DNA of 64,000 nt from Sipunculus nudus (Eukaryota; Annelida; Sipuncula; Golfingiida; Sipunculidae): assembly GCA_026874595.1 (NCBI GenBank), contig CM049314.1, positions 9,726,729 to 9,790,728 on the forward strand, read 5' to 3'. The notes under the pieces were generated by a model, which was not told the origin of the DNA, searched no databases, and worked only from the letters and a program-made list of their open reading frames with translations. Both the position numbers and the translations under genes were made by a program. Of this stretch, positions 1 through 12,954 are shown in pieces. Within the stretch, counting starts at the first letter, position 1. Each line of letters opens with the position of its first letter.

Positions 1-1902
1 TAATTTTTTTACAGGCCTTTCAACATTTAACAAAATGTAAACATTGACATATTTAACAACCATAGGAAATACTTTTATTCAATTTCCTTTCTAAGAGTAT
101 CAGATCGTTTCGTGTTATAATCCGAGTTAGCCCTTTGGTGAGCCGGCGACGCAACAGGCTCAGATACCTCTTGCGTCGCAGTCGGTGGCTAGTCGGATTC
201 GTATCGCAACCGCATAAGACGTATCGGTCCTTCAAAACATCATATGTTTGACTTCATCCGTAACCGCAACCGCGACCGCGTAAAAAGAATCGTAGCTTGA
301 AGAGATAGAAATAACCAGTGGGAACAGCGCTAGTTTCTGATTTATCGGGTTTATGTATACATGTATATACTGAATAGTCTATCCCGTATGCTTTTGAAGG
401 CAGGAGACAGTGGCGCTATGTTTATCACAGAGACACTACAGAGTCTTGGATAGTACTGTACTTTTATATTACTATAATTTTAGACTATTAAATTATATAT
501 TAGTATAGTTTCAGTGTTCAGCTGCAAGAATAAACCTTTGGTCACATGTAAAAATCTGATAGGATAATAGGATAATTAATATGTTGAAAATATATGGACG
601 GTTGCAGAATGATATCTCTGTCCCCAGTATTTATAGAAGGGGCAGTGACCCCCTCTGCATGCTTCCTATACCATTGTTAGTCTTTGGGCATTCCTATCAA
701 ATGGGAGAGGGGCAAAGTTGTAGGTCACAAGTAGGTTCCCATTGGAATCTGGCGATTATTCTCTTAACTCAAACTGTATTATCATACATTTTTACCCTAA
801 AGTTGATAAGGGACGAAAGGTCTAATATTAGATGTAAAACTTTATATCATATCCAACATTCATATTTTGCAACCTTCTGGTTCTGAAGAATCCTATGGTC
901 AATTGACATGGCGTCTAGCACGAGTTGGCAGCCTCATTTTCACAATTTCATTTGAAGGTATATTTTGAAGCTGAACAGCCAATTAGGAGCTTTTAAATGT
1001 AGTTGTTTGAGCTTTCATGAGTGGGGTCGAGGTGTTGTAAAAATTGACTGTTAACTCAGACATCGATTTTATAGTTTAACTGGTTTATTTTGCAGGGACG
1101 GTTTAAATTTCACTATAGTTACTTAGGCCTGTGTTCCATCCCTTCTATTACGCATACCATTTGGAATATATCTGCCAGTTGCAATATGGAAAAACTGTCA
1201 AATTTTGATAAGCGCCCCAACCATGGAATAGACTATATATGTGAACTGTCATTTTATCATAAACGGCTGTCTTGGCCCCTGTGTGTTTTAAATTTTGGCT
1301 TTATTGTATGCCTGGAGAAGCGATAAGGACACATAACACACACAGCCTCAGAGTCTCAGCCTGGTCGACAAGTATATTACAGATGAATCAGAGTTCTACA
1401 TGGGAAAAAAAGATTGTTTTTTTCATATATTGTCAACACCAACCACTGGTGACTCCCGCACAAGTCCAATCAGCAACCTGCGGTTACAAGTTTTTGTTGT
1501 TTGTTATCATGGGCACATGTATTGCGTTTTTGTAGATAAACCCAACTAATTCTGTCCACCAGTTTCTTGATGGACAAAACTGGTAAGCTTGACCTTGGTC
1601 TCCATGTTTTTCTGACTTTGAAAAGGCCAGAAATATATCCTTGTTAAAGTACAAAATTATAACAGTACTGGCCCAACCAGTCCTTCAGATATATTATTTT
1701 TCTCCTGAACAACTGGTATATGCCTATATCATGCCAGGGTTCATGGTGTCAGAATGTCAAAGGTCACATGTTAAGTTAATCTCAATTTGGTGATAAGATG
1801 ATAAATTCCTGTTGTGAATGTTAGGCTATAATATCATGTTATTCAGCTGAGCGTTATAACCCATGGGTCACCTACAGCTAGGTAAATTTTAACATTTTTC
1901 AG
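1..1902. other. Region upstream of PHYHIP-like exon A, no exon securely placed
   Basis: No coding exon could be supported here. The open frames present are short, lack family resemblance and look random. Positions 110-290 carry GC-rich blocks built from cgcaaccgc-like words in both orientations, inside otherwise AT-rich sequence. An ATGGCG start in fair context at about 909 opens only a 15-codon frame. A good-looking acceptor (TTTATTTTGCAG) ends at 1095 but the sequence after it is not recognisable. The N-terminal exons of gene A may be here or left of the window. Confidence 0.4.
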
Positions 1903-3170
1903 TGTGCTCTACGGAAAAATTAAGAAGACTTCACGGATTAGCCAAGAACTACGCCAACCACTATCCATCGTCAGGGCGGTGCCGGTATTTTTATAGTTAT
2001 AACGGAAACCATTATTTCGACCAGACTGGTCAGTCTAACATCACATCACATGGCCCAACCAGCGAGGAACTTAGTTCTATCGTCGAAAATACCGGGGGTA
2101 TGGCCTTCACCACTTCTACCAGCGTTCTACATGAACCAGAACAGGGATCAACAAGGCTACAGATTCGAGCTGACGTCATTATGACCAGACACTGTCGTCT
2201 GTTCTTCGCTGACTTTTTCTGCAGGAACGGCCTTCACAGAGTCCAACTCGTCCTCGTCCCACATGTGAAACCTGAGCTGAGACCGATCATTTCCCGTCTG
2301 CTTGAACTTGATATAAATGATAACTCGTTTCTCTATTTAAATTCTGGATCTGTTTATGTTACAGAAAAATGGGGTTTGTGGGTGGAGATTATTTATTCCA
2401 AAAAGGTTGATATTAGTCGTCTCTGTAGAGAAGGCAAAGCGTCATTCCAGTTGAGAAAGCCGCATAAATCGCTATCTTTTGGGAATACGCTCATGAACAG
2501 ACACACGGTATGTTATATATGCAACCCACCCAAGGACCCAGCAGAGGTGCTGAAGCAATTACAGGAACAATATAATTCAGTAACTCAAACAGCCACATCT
2601 TCTGACGCATCTCTCGGTGTCCGTGAATCACTTGAGTTGGAGAATGGCACTGCGGTGTATTTGGACGTGCCCCTCAGTGTCACTGACAGGTTGAAGTTAC
2701 GGAATCATACAACAACAGCACTTGACGTGTCACTCATTACCCAGGAACGGACCAGACGGAAACACCCAGAGGCAGATGTTGACGCGTCAGTCAGTGTCAG
2801 TAAATGTACCAGGTTGGAAAATGGCACAGTGACAGGTGTTGACGCGTCAGTCAGTGTCAATGAACGGTCCAGGTTGCGGAATCGCTCGGCGACAGAAGCC
2901 GACGTGTCATACTTTAACAAGGAATCCTCCGATACGCTGGACCCCATAACTGAAGAGATTGACAAGGGACTTGCAGAGCATTGGGTGATGAATATAGCTG
3001 ATACATATCAAATCCGCCATGCTGAACAATCTGCACACTTTGTGCAGGACAGTCTTACATTTGTATCACGCCATTCGAACATTAACAGAAGGTGTATCTT
3101 GATTTTGACATGTGCTTCAATGTTTATATTCGGCTGTATTTACCATCTACTGATGCCGTGTGTCAAATAG
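1903..3170 (+). CDS. Terminal exon of a PHYHIP-like protein (gene A), with 20-residue repeats and C-terminal membrane segment
   Basis: The exon begins after the acceptor AACATTTTTCAG (AG at 1901-1902) in phase 1 and runs 421 codons to TAG at 3168-3170. The first half resembles the C-terminal domain of phytanoyl-CoA hydroxylase-interacting proteins: CRLFFADFFCRNG, then VQLVLVP, LELDINDNSFL, LWVEIIY and a closing CYICNPP, matching the family's LYFADFYCM, LVLAP, LLDI.CN.FL, LILEIIY and CKTCN. The family's SPINGKLQG and SPYGRWRF stretches are eroded, so this copy is divergent. Residues encoded by 2613-2909 form five repeats of 19-20 residues (consensus like SV..R.RLRNGT...DVS), some with N-x-T sequons. 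A basic NRR stretch then leads into one hydrophobic segment of about 20 residues (ILILTCASMFIFGCIYHLLM) and a six-residue tail, as in tail-anchored proteins. The first exons are missing, so no ATG start is claimed. Function beyond family membership is unknown. Confidence 0.82.
2613..2909 (+). repeat. Five in-frame 57-60 bp coding repeats in gene A
   Basis: Units at 2613-2672, 2673-2732, 2733-2789, 2790-2849 and 2850-2909 encode 20, 20, 19, 20 and 20 residues. The last two are closest at the DNA level: GACGCGTCAGTCAGTGTCA recurs exactly 60 bp apart. The reading frame is kept throughout, so the expansion occurred under coding constraint or very recently. Confidence 0.85.
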
Positions 3171-3173
3171 CAA

Positions 3174-3179
3174 AATAAA
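3174..3179 (+). promoter_or_regulatory. Polyadenylation signal for gene A
   Basis: A canonical AATAAA lies three bases after the stop codon. If it is used, the 3' UTR is only about 20-30 nt. No other signal was needed to explain the end. Confidence 0.5.
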
Positions 3180-3801
3180 TCCCATTTTTGTTACTATATA
3201 TTTCTTTTTAAGAAATCAAATTTTTTAATACTTTAAAGTGTATGAAATGTGTATTTTTATTTAAATTTTTTTTTCTGTTGCATCCACAAAAACATGAAAC
3301 CCCACACCTTTATTGACTACTATTGGTTACATAGGTCAAAGTGACGATCGTATTGACCACGAAAACGTGTTGCTGTAAAATAGAGAGGGGAGGTATTTTG
3401 CCCCGTCTGACTCAATTATTTAAATATACTTTAATCACGGAAAAAGGAAAATACGATTATATTTTTTTTAATGAAACACCAAAAATCTTTTCCATTCAAA
3501 CGTGACTGATACCACGACTCCGAGGCTCATCAGTTGATATAACTAGAGCACAGCAAGTGTGCAGTGTAAAAAAACCCGTCGTATGTCTTGTGACTTTCGA
3601 CCTTTTTAAATACGCACATATATTTGGCCTGAAATCGAACCTAGGTGACATATTATATTTGTAATTTTTTTATGTTGAGTTTCATCAATATCCATCATAT
3701 TCCTGGTAAGTTATCGAGGCGACACCTCAAAGAAGTCTGGTGACCTATCTACCTCATCAAATATGTGTGGATTTTGCCGGGATTATATGCGAGATATTAT
3801 T
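3180..3801. other. Intergenic AT-rich stretch
   Basis: Between the end of gene A and the start of the tandem duplication I see no gene, only AT-rich sequence with short homopolymers. Confidence 0.5.
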
Positions 3802-4205
3802 GGATGTATTATTTCTGTTCAGGTTAATCGTCATCCATCAAAGTCTGGTAAGTAATCGGGACGATACTGAAAGTTAACGGACGGATGGATGGTCTCGATA
3901 CCATATAATACGTATAATATAAGCTACGTGGACTTGGCATGCGGTATGCGAAATTATTTTATTTTCGCTCTAGTTATTTTTTCATAATAAAATGATTATT
4001 TATTAGGAGCAATGATAAGGAGCAAAAATTGTCATAAAAATTTTCATGCAAAATGCCAATGTGGACAGAGCAACCAGATTTCGTAGGATTTTAAACACGC
4101 ACGTGTAACAAAGTGTTAAACTTTTGAAAAACAGATTCTGATTAAACCGTGTAAAATGTATACATTCAAATGGCTTGATTGAATCGGACACAATATTATA
4201 AGGGC

Positions 4206-4208
<3 letters not shown>

Positions 4209-4266
<58 letters not shown>

Positions 4267-4267
4267 A
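4209..4267. repeat. (TA)n microsatellite, copy 1
   Basis: A TA run interrupted once by AAA. Its counterpart in the second copy of the duplication at 8808-8858 is uninterrupted. Confidence 0.9.
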
Positions 4268-5270
4268 TAACATTATGTATCGGGTTACCATTCAAATGGC
4301 TTACTTGTGAACAATATTAATGGCCCGTCTCCAGAAATGATATGAAGTCATCAGATATGCAGATACCAGTCTGTTTATAGACAATATGATTGCATGTGGA
4401 GTGTATACTTATCAGTCTTACACACAGGATTTGTCTGGGGATCATAAAAAGTGTCTAAATATAGACCGGGCTTCCCGCTAGTGCTTGCAAAAGCTCTTTC
4501 TGGGAGAGTTCGATATACGAGTCATTCACAGAGGGCTGTGTCGACACGGTCATATATTTCTACTTACGTTGTTTAAGGGGGGGGGGGGGGGGTCTACCAT
4601 ATGGATAGATTCGAGGGCACATGAACCTTACTGCTGCAGTGTATGACTATTTTTTGTTGGTGGATCTAGTGTTTGAGGGTTCAAGGACAGGTCTTTAAAA
4701 TCCGTGTCTGTCAGTGTGCATGACCGATAACTGGCCAATGTATAGATGGTTTCAAGAGCAAATACAAAATGGTTTCAACGTCAAGGGCAAATAAAGTAGG
4801 CCTAATAGTTCATGTTTGTGTATTTGCGGCTGGCGGGTGTATTTTTTATGGGATTATGAGCAGGTAATTTATAGTCCATGTATGTGTTGTACGCGTCAGG
4901 TGCCCAGGTTTTCTTACAGCTCCTGTATGTTCGTGTCCGGGGCGGGTCTATCATGTTTATGGGTACAAGATCAGATGTTCTTTATAGTTCATGTCCACGT
5001 GTATATCAGGGGCTAATCCGGTAACATTTTTATGGTTTAATTAAACACGTCCTGGCTAATTCAAGCATATGTGTACACCACAGGCACAGGACTCAATGGG
5101 GGGGGGGGGGGGGTCGATATAATAAGCACTGGCGGCCCCTCTCTCGACCGTATTTTTAGCATTGTTACACCCCCGAAGGAATGGACTTTAGTTCTTTTAA
5201 ACGGTGGATTGAGATGGCTGAAGCTCACACATACACCCCTAAAATGAGAAAAACGTGTGTGACAATACAA

Positions 5271-6794
5271 GTGACCCAGGGATCAAGACGCTCAGCTGAG
5301 TGCAGACATTCAAAAAAGGAATGTTATCATCTGAATGCCAAATTTTGTATGTGGTATTCCCATTCAACTGAAGCATAACTCAGGGGATATGGGTAACAGA
5401 GACCAAAGTTAAGGTTTCCAGGGATATTTTTCATGGACCTCCCTGCATGTCAAGTATGAAGATTCGAGCTGCAATGATTACGATTTGCGACCTCATGACG
5501 GCCGACCGCATCTTTCAGGGACTCAAAAATATAAATTTAAAGAAATGGGTAAAAATGAAAAAAATGAAGGTGGCGCTACCAGTGCAAGAACTAATGAAAC
5601 ACTTCGTGATGAATATGTATGCAAAAATTCACGGTGATGAATGCATTAGTTGTTCCGAAACTGGAAGTTTTGTATCAAATTTTTAATTATATTGAGGGGC
5701 ACGCCCTGTAGCTCACAGAGACCTAATTTCAGGTTTCCAAGAAACATTTTTATGGAACTCCCTGGATAACAAGTAAGAAGTTTCAAGGTCCAATGGTAAC
5801 GATTTGTGCCCTGTTAACGGAAGACTGCATTTTTGAAGGTTTTATAAAATGGAGAAAAATGCCAACAACCTCATGAAAAAAAACAGTCGGCGCCAGCAGC
5901 CTTAGACTCTGATGAAACACTCCATGATCAATATGCATGCAAAGAATCATGGTTATCAATGCATTAGTTGTTCAGATACTAGAGCTTTTGCATCAAATTT
6001 TTAAATTATTCTGGTAGGTACTTCTGAGCCCCACAGTCGGAAGATATGGGTAACAGAGACCTAATTTTTAGGTTTTCATAGAGATTTTTTTATGGAACTC
6101 CCTTGATAATAAGTTAGAAGTTTCAAGGTCCAATGGTTACGATTTGTGCCATGTTAACGAACAACCGCATCATTCAAGGTCTTAAAAAAAAGAAAAAAAA
6201 GGCGTAAAACTTGAAAAAATCCAGTGGCGCCACCAGTCTGCAGAAACTGATGAAACACTCCATGGTCAATATGCATGCAAAGAATCATGGTTATCAATGC
6301 TCTTGTTTCAAATGTTTAATTATTCGGGGGGGGGGGGGGGGGTTCTGAGCCCTATAGCTCAAAAGGATATGGGTAACAGAGACCTAATTTCAGGTTTCCT
6401 GGGAGATTCTTCAGTGACCTAACTTGATGTAAAGTTAGAAGTATCTATAGATACAATGGTTATGATTTGTGCTCTGTTAACAGATAGCCACGTCTCAAAA
6501 TATAGAGAAAATGCGTAAAAAATTAAAAAAATCCAGGTGATCAATACTTTGTATCAATTTTTTTTTTTATTTTTCGGGGGGGGGGGGGTACTTAAGAGTC
6601 CAATAGCTCAAAGGATATGGGTAACAGAGACTTAAATTTAAGTTTCCAAGCAGATTTTTCATGGACCTCCCATGATGTAACGTTGCAAGATTCTAGTTCC
6701 AGGATTTACGATTTGTGCCTGGTTAACGGACAGACGGACAAACGACGGCCATAGACTGATCGCTTTAGCTCACATGACTTTCAGTCAGCTAAGC
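5271..6794. repeat. Composite dispersed repeat with about 330-bp internal monomers (copy 1)
   Basis: The left edge is marked by GTGACCCAGGGATCA followed by GCTCAGCTGA. Inside are imperfect monomers of about 330 bp, recognised by GGATATGGGTAACAGAGAC near 5386, 6041, 6362 and 6615 and by TACGATTTGTGCCCTGTTAA. The right edge is a hairpin at 6767-6794 (AGCTCACATGACT, loop, AGTCAGCTAAGC) preceded by a GACGGACAAACGACGG tract. Related units sit at 9856-11376 and 50253-51967. It looks like a non-autonomous mobile element with a tandem-repeat core; I see no transposase. Confidence 0.75.
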
Positions 6795-7834
6795 CAAACA
6801 TGTAATAGGGGCCTAAAGAAAATGAACTTACATTCCTAAGTCTTCACGTGCGCGACGGTCATGTGGCCAGCGGCTACAGTGCTTTGAGAACATTACGTGT
6901 AATGTGCTTACAGCGAGTTTCAGGATTAAACAGGACTCTGTGATTTGTGTATTTATATGAACTCAATAGCAAGTGTACCTTTTGTGTGGGACGTCTCCTC
7001 CAGAGAATGTTCTTTTCGAGTCCTGGTTGATTAACACAATACACTCGATACACAAGCGCATCTAAAACAATTCACTGGTTTAACACATCGGCTATTTACA
7101 AGTCCTTTAAACATAACTGATAAGTCCGTTAGTGAGCTACGCTGGCCGTCCGCAGACTCTGACATAGGATACACAGGAAAATCGTCCCTCTGATCGGTAT
7201 AATGACAATCTCGGATCCTCCTCTGGCCGTCGTACGGCTAGACGCCGCTATCTTGCCTAGGAGATGATTTTACCCTCGTGTCCTCATTAATATTATATAC
7301 TCATGCCTACGTCACACATCCTGATCGCGTTTGGCCTATCTTCTTACAATATTATGAGACCTGTCGTTGAATGCATGAATATTAGAATGGACACGCCTCC
7401 AGAGACAAAAGTGTGAGAAAATCAAGTTTAGAGGTGCGTTGTCTTTGAAACCTACCTTAAAAAGTGCTATAACAGGAAACTGTCTAGACTAAGTCTGACC
7501 AGAACCTGGGTTCCCTAAACCTACGTTTCTACGCTAATAATTAATATACATGTATATCAATTTATAGAAACTATCTTTTGGTTATACTATCCTTACTTAG
7601 ATCTGCAAAAAATCTAATAAATAATAAACAAGTCACGGTTCTCTGGTGATAAGCATGCATGTCTTATCTTATACCAAACTTATTTTCTTTATTTCTAGTG
7701 CCTATTCACCCTAAATATGCCGTTATCCGCTAAAAAAACCTTACTTATATCTGTTCATACCTCGTATAGCATTCCGCTTCCACTGATAAGGACTGTGATG
7801 ATAATATTTGTTCAACTGATTTTTTAACAACTGA

Positions 7835-8050
7835 GTGGGGAACCTTTAAGGGTTCTAATTGGAATCTTAAACACATGTTTCTTTTTTGGAACCTTCCCAG
7901 GGTTCTTTTATAGAACCTTAAACGATTCCATCAAGAACCTATTTAAAGGTTCTGAGACGAACCTTTCAAGGGTCTTCACAGTGGACTGAGTGTTGAACCT
8001 TTAGAGCCTCTTTGTGGAATCCTATGTATATGGTTCTCTATGGACCCTTC
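7835..8050. repeat. Cluster of GAACCTTT / AAGGTTCT words in inverted pairs
   Basis: Short inverted pairs such as GAACCTTTAAGGGTTC and GAACCTATTTAAAGGTTC recur, together with GGAACCTTCCCAGGGTTC. The same cluster is present in the second copy near 12410-12625. It resembles a decayed foldback or MITE. Confidence 0.5.
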
Positions 8051-8803
8051 AAAGACGGCTAATCGTAGAAAGTCTAATTAGAATGCATTATGTATATGGG
8101 ATAAAGACCATTTGGTGTTCATATACCTCAAGAATTATTTTATCTGACCATATTGTCTCCTCAGGCAGGGCTAACATTTAATTTTTGTGTGTGCTGAAGT
8201 TACTTTATAATCGTTAATACTGCCTTCAAGTAAAGAGAAACACTTTTGATGGATTATATGATGTAATCCAACAGTATTTTCATGAAATGAGGGAAAAACT
8301 GCGAGTACTCAAAAGTAAAACTTTTACTGAAAAAGCAATTTCATTTGTGATCTGTGTGCATGATAATTCCTTTCAGGGCCGTATGTTCAGGGATGTATTA
8401 TTTCTGTTGAGGTTAATCGTCATCCATCAAAGCCTGGTAAGTAATCGGGACGATACTGAAAGTTAACGGACGGATGGATGGTCTCGATACCATATAATAC
8501 GTATAATATAAGCTACGTGGACTTGGCATGCGGTATGCGAAAATATTTTATTTTCGCTCTAGTTATTTTTTCATAATAAAATGATTATTTATTAGGAGCA
8601 ATGATAAGGAGCAAAAATTGTCATACAAATTTTCATGCAAAATGCCAATGTGGACAGAGCAACCAGATTTCGTAGGATTTTAAACACGCACGTGTAACAA
8701 AGTGTTAAACTTTTGAAAAACAGATTCTGATTAAACCGTGTAAAATGTATACATTCAAATGGCTTGATTGAATCGGACACAATATTATAAGGCCCTGACA
8801 GGC

Positions 8804-8807
<4 letters not shown>

Positions 8808-8858
<51 letters not shown>
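8808..8858. repeat. (TA)n microsatellite, copy 2
   Basis: Pure TA run at the position equivalent to 4209. The interruption and length differ between the copies, so this site has changed since the duplication. Confidence 0.9.
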
Positions 8859-8861
<3 letters not shown>

Positions 8862-9855
8862 ACATTTTGTATCGGGTTACCATTCAAATGGCTTACTTGT
8901 GAACAATATTAATGGCCCGAAATGATATGAAGTCATCAGATATGCAGATACCAGTCTGTTTATAGACAATATGATTGCATGTGGAGTGTATACTTATCAG
9001 TCTTACACACAGGATTTGTCTAGGGATCATAAAAAGTGTCTAAATATAGACCGGGCTTCCCGCTAGTGCTTGCAAAAGCTCTTTCTGGGAGAGTTCGATA
9101 TACGAGTCATTCACAGAGGGCTGTGTCGACACGGTCATATATTTTTTTCATAGGTTGTTTAAGGGGGGGGGGGGGGGGATGTCTACCATATGGATAGATT
9201 CGAGGGCACATGAACCTTACTGCTGCAGTGTATGACTATTTTTTGTTGGTGGATCTAGTGTTTGAGGGTTCAAGGACAGGTCTTAAAAACCGTGTCTGTT
9301 AGTGTACATGACCGATAAATGGGCGATGTACAGATGGCTTCAAGAGCAAATACAAAATGGTTTCAACGTCAAGGGCAAATAAAGTAGGCCTAATAGTTCA
9401 TGTTTGTGTATTTGCGGCTGGCGGGTGTATTTTTTATGGGATTATGAGCAGGTAATTTATAGTCCATGTGTGTGTTGTACGCGTCAGGTGCCCAGGTTTT
9501 CTTACAGCTCCTGTATGTTCGTGTCCGGGGCGGGTCTATCATGTTTATGGGTACAAGATCAGATGTTCTTTATAGTTCATGTCCACGTGTATATCAGGGG
9601 CTAATTCGGTAACAATTTTATGGTTTAATTAAACACGTCCTGGCTAATTCAAGCACATGTGTACACCACAGGCACAGGACTCAATGGGGGGGGGGGGGGT
9701 TGATATAATAAGCACTGGCGGCCCCTCTCTCGACCGTATTTTTAGCATTGTTACACCCCCGAAGGAATGGCCTTTAGTTCTTTTAAACGGTGGATTGAGA
9801 TGGCTGAACTCACACATACACCCCTAAAATGAGAAAGACGTGTGTGACAATACAA

Positions 9856-11376
9856 GTGACCCAGGGATCAAGACGCTCAGCTGAGTGCAGACATTCAAAA
9901 AAGGAATGTTATCATCTGAATGCGAAATTTTGTATGTGGTATCCCCATTCAACTGAAGCATAGCTCAGGGGATATGGGTAACAGAGACCAAAGTTAAGGT
10001 TTCCAGGGATATATTTCATGGACCTCCCTGCATGTCAAGTATGAAGATTCGAGCTGCAATGATTACGATTTGCAACCTCATGACGGCCGACCGCATCTTT
10101 CAGGGACTCGAAAATATAAATTTAAAGAAATGGGTAAAAATGAAAAAATTGAAGGTGGCGCTACCAGTGCAAGAACTAATGAAACACTTCATGATGAATA
10201 TGTATGCAAAAATTCACGGTGATGAATGCATTAGATGTTCCGAAACTGGAAGTTTTGTATCAAATTTTTAATTATATTGAGGGGCACGCCCTGTAGCTCA
10301 CAGAGACCTAATTTCAGGTTTCCAAGAAACATTTTTATGGAATTCCCTGGATAACAAGTAAGAAGTTTCAAGGTCCAATGGTAACGATTTGTGCCCTGTT
10401 AACGGAAGACTGCATTTTTGAAGGTTTTATAAAATGGAGAAAAATGCGTACAACCTCATGAAAAAAACAGTCGGCGCCAGCAGCCTTAGACTCTGATGAA
10501 ACACTCCATGATCAATATGCATGCAAAGAATCATGGTTATCAATGCATTAGTTGTTCAGATACTAGAGCTTTTGCATCAAATTTTTAAATTATTATGGTA
10601 GGTACTTCTGAGCCCCAGAGTCGGAGGATATGGGTAACAGAGACCTAATTTTTAGGTTTTCATAGAGATTTTTTTCGGGACTCCCTTGATAATAAGTTAG
10701 AAGTTTCAAGGTCCAATGGTTACGATTTGTGCCCTGTTAACGAACAACCGCATCATTCAAGGTCTTAAAAAAAAAGAAAAAAAAGGCGTAAAACTTGAAA
10801 AAATCCAGTGGCGCCACCAGTCTGCAGAAACTGATGAAACACTCCATGGTCAATATGCATGCAGAGAATCATGGTTATCAATGCACTTGTTTCAAATTTT
10901 TAATTATTCGGGGGGGGGGGGGGTTCTGAGCCCTATAGCTCAAAAGGATATGGGTAACAGAGACCTAATTTCAGGTTTCCTGGGAGATTCTTCAGTGACC
11001 TAACTTGATGTAAAGTTAGAAGTATCTATAGATACAATGGTTATGATTTGTGCTCTGTTAACAGATAGCCACGTCTCAAAATATAGAGAAAATGCGTAAA
11101 AAATAAAAAAAAAATCCAGGTGATCAATACTTTGTATCAATTTTTTTTTTATTTTTCGGGGGGGGGGGGGTACTTAAGAGTCCAATAGCTCAAAGGATAT
11201 GGGTAACAAAGACTTAAATTTAAGTTTCCAAGCAGATTTTTCATGGACCTCCCATGATGTAACGTTGCAAGATTCTAGTTCCAGGATTTACGATTTGTGC
11301 CTGGTTAACGAACAGACGGACAAACGACGGCCATAGACTGATCGCTTTAGCTCACATGACTTTCAGTCAGCTAAGC
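9856..11376. repeat. Composite dispersed repeat, copy inside duplication copy 2
   Basis: Same structure as the element at 5271-6794, carried along in the 4.6-kb duplication. The terminal hairpin is at 11349-11376. Poly-G runs inside differ in length from copy 1. Confidence 0.75.
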
Positions 11377-12954
11377 CAAACATGTAATAGGGGCCTAAAG
11401 AAAATGAACTTACATTCCTAAGTCTTCACGTGCGCGACGGTCATGTGGCCAGCGGCTACAGTGCTTTGAGAACATTACGTGTAATGTGCTTACAGCGAGT
11501 TTCAGGATAAAACAGGACTCTGTGATTTGTGTATTTATATGAACTAAATAGCAAGTGTACCTTTTGTGTGGGACGTCTCCTCCAGAGAATGTTCTTTTCG
11601 AGTCCTGGTTGATTAACACAATACACTCGATACACAAGCGCATCTAAAACAATTCACTGGTTTAACACATCGGATATTTACAAGTCCTTTAAACATAACT
11701 GATAAGTCCGTTAGTGAGCTACGCTGGCCGTCCGCAGACTCTGACATAGGATACACAGGAAAATCGTCCCTCTGATCGGTATAATGACAATCTCGGATCC
11801 TCCTCTGGCCGTCGTACGGCTAGACGCCGCTATCTTGCCTAGGAGATGATTTTACCCTCGTGTCCTCATTAATATTATATACTCATGCCTACGTCACACA
11901 TCCTGATCGCGTTTGGCCTATCTTCTTACAATATTATGAGACCTGTCGTTGAATGCATGAATATTAGAATGGACACGCCTCCAGAGACAAAAGTGTGAGA
12001 AAATCAAGTTTAGAAACTTTGAAACCTACCTTAAAAAGTGCTATAACAGGAAACTGTCTAGACTAAGTCTGACCAGAACCTGGGTTCCCTAAACCTACGT
12101 TTCTACGCTAATAATTAATATACATGTATATCAATTTATAGAAACTATCTTTTGGTTATACTATCCTTACTTAGATCTGCAAAAAATCTAATAAATAATA
12201 AACAAGTCACGGTTCTCTGGTGATAAGCATGCATGTCTTATCTTATATCAAACTTATTTTCTTTATTTCTAGTGCCTATTCACCCTAAATATGCCGTTAT
12301 CCGCTAAAAAACCTTAGTTATATCTGTTCATACCTCGTATAGCATTCCGCTTCCACTGATAAGGACTGTGATGATAATATTTGTTCAACTGATTTTTTAA
12401 CAACTGAGTGGGGAACCTTTAAGGGTTCTAATTGGAATCTTAAACACATGTTTCTTTTTGGAACCTTCCCAGGGTTCTTTTATAGAACCTTAAACGATTC
12501 CATCAAGAACCTATTTAAAGGTTCTGAGACGAACCTTTCAAGGGTCTTCACAGTGGACTGAGTGTTGAACCTTTAGAGCCTCTTTGTGGAATCCTATGTA
12601 TATGGTTCTCTATGGACCCTTCAAAGACGGCTAATCGTAGAAAGTCTAATTAGAATGCATTATGTATATGGGATAAAGACCATTTGTTGTTCATATACCT
12701 CAAGAATTATTTTATCTGACCATATTGTCTCCTCAGGCAGGGCTAACATTTAATTTTTGTGTGTGCTGAAGTTACTTTATAATCGTTAATACTGCCTTCA
12801 AGTAAAGAGAAACACTTTTGATGGATTATATGATGTAATCCAACAGTATTTTCATGAAATGAGGGAAAAACTGCGAGTACTCAAAAGTAAAACTTTTACT
12901 GAAAAAGCAATTTCATTTGTGATCTGTGTGCATGATAATTCCTTTCAGGGCCGT

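Larger units (their letters stand above)
3802..8382. repeat. 4.6-kb tandem segmental duplication, copy 1
   Basis: Starts at GGATGTATTATTTCTGTT and ends at TTTCAGGGCCGT. It is matched base for base, apart from scattered substitutions and small indels (mostly in poly-G, poly-T and TA runs), by the adjacent copy at 8391-12954. Contents in order: a unique-looking 400 bp, a TA array at 4209, a poly-G run at 4577, a composite dispersed repeat (5271-6794), about 1 kb of AT-rich sequence, and a stretch of AAGGTTCT-type words near 7.85 kb. No protein-coding gene was recognised. Confidence 0.93.
8391..12954. repeat. 4.6-kb tandem segmental duplication, copy 2
   Basis: Second copy of the segment at 3802-8382, in direct orientation, separated by the 8-base filler ATGTTCAG. 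The differences seen are few: a missing 7 bp in GGCCCG(TCTCCAG)AAATG, a small deletion near 12013, homopolymer lengths, and a rare substitution. The near identity means either a very recent event or two haplotypes placed in tandem by assembly. Confidence 0.93.

Noticed and set aside
4003-11643. Short frames repeated in both 4.6-kb copies
   Set aside because: Their repetition reflects the DNA duplication and repeat monomers, not coding constraint.
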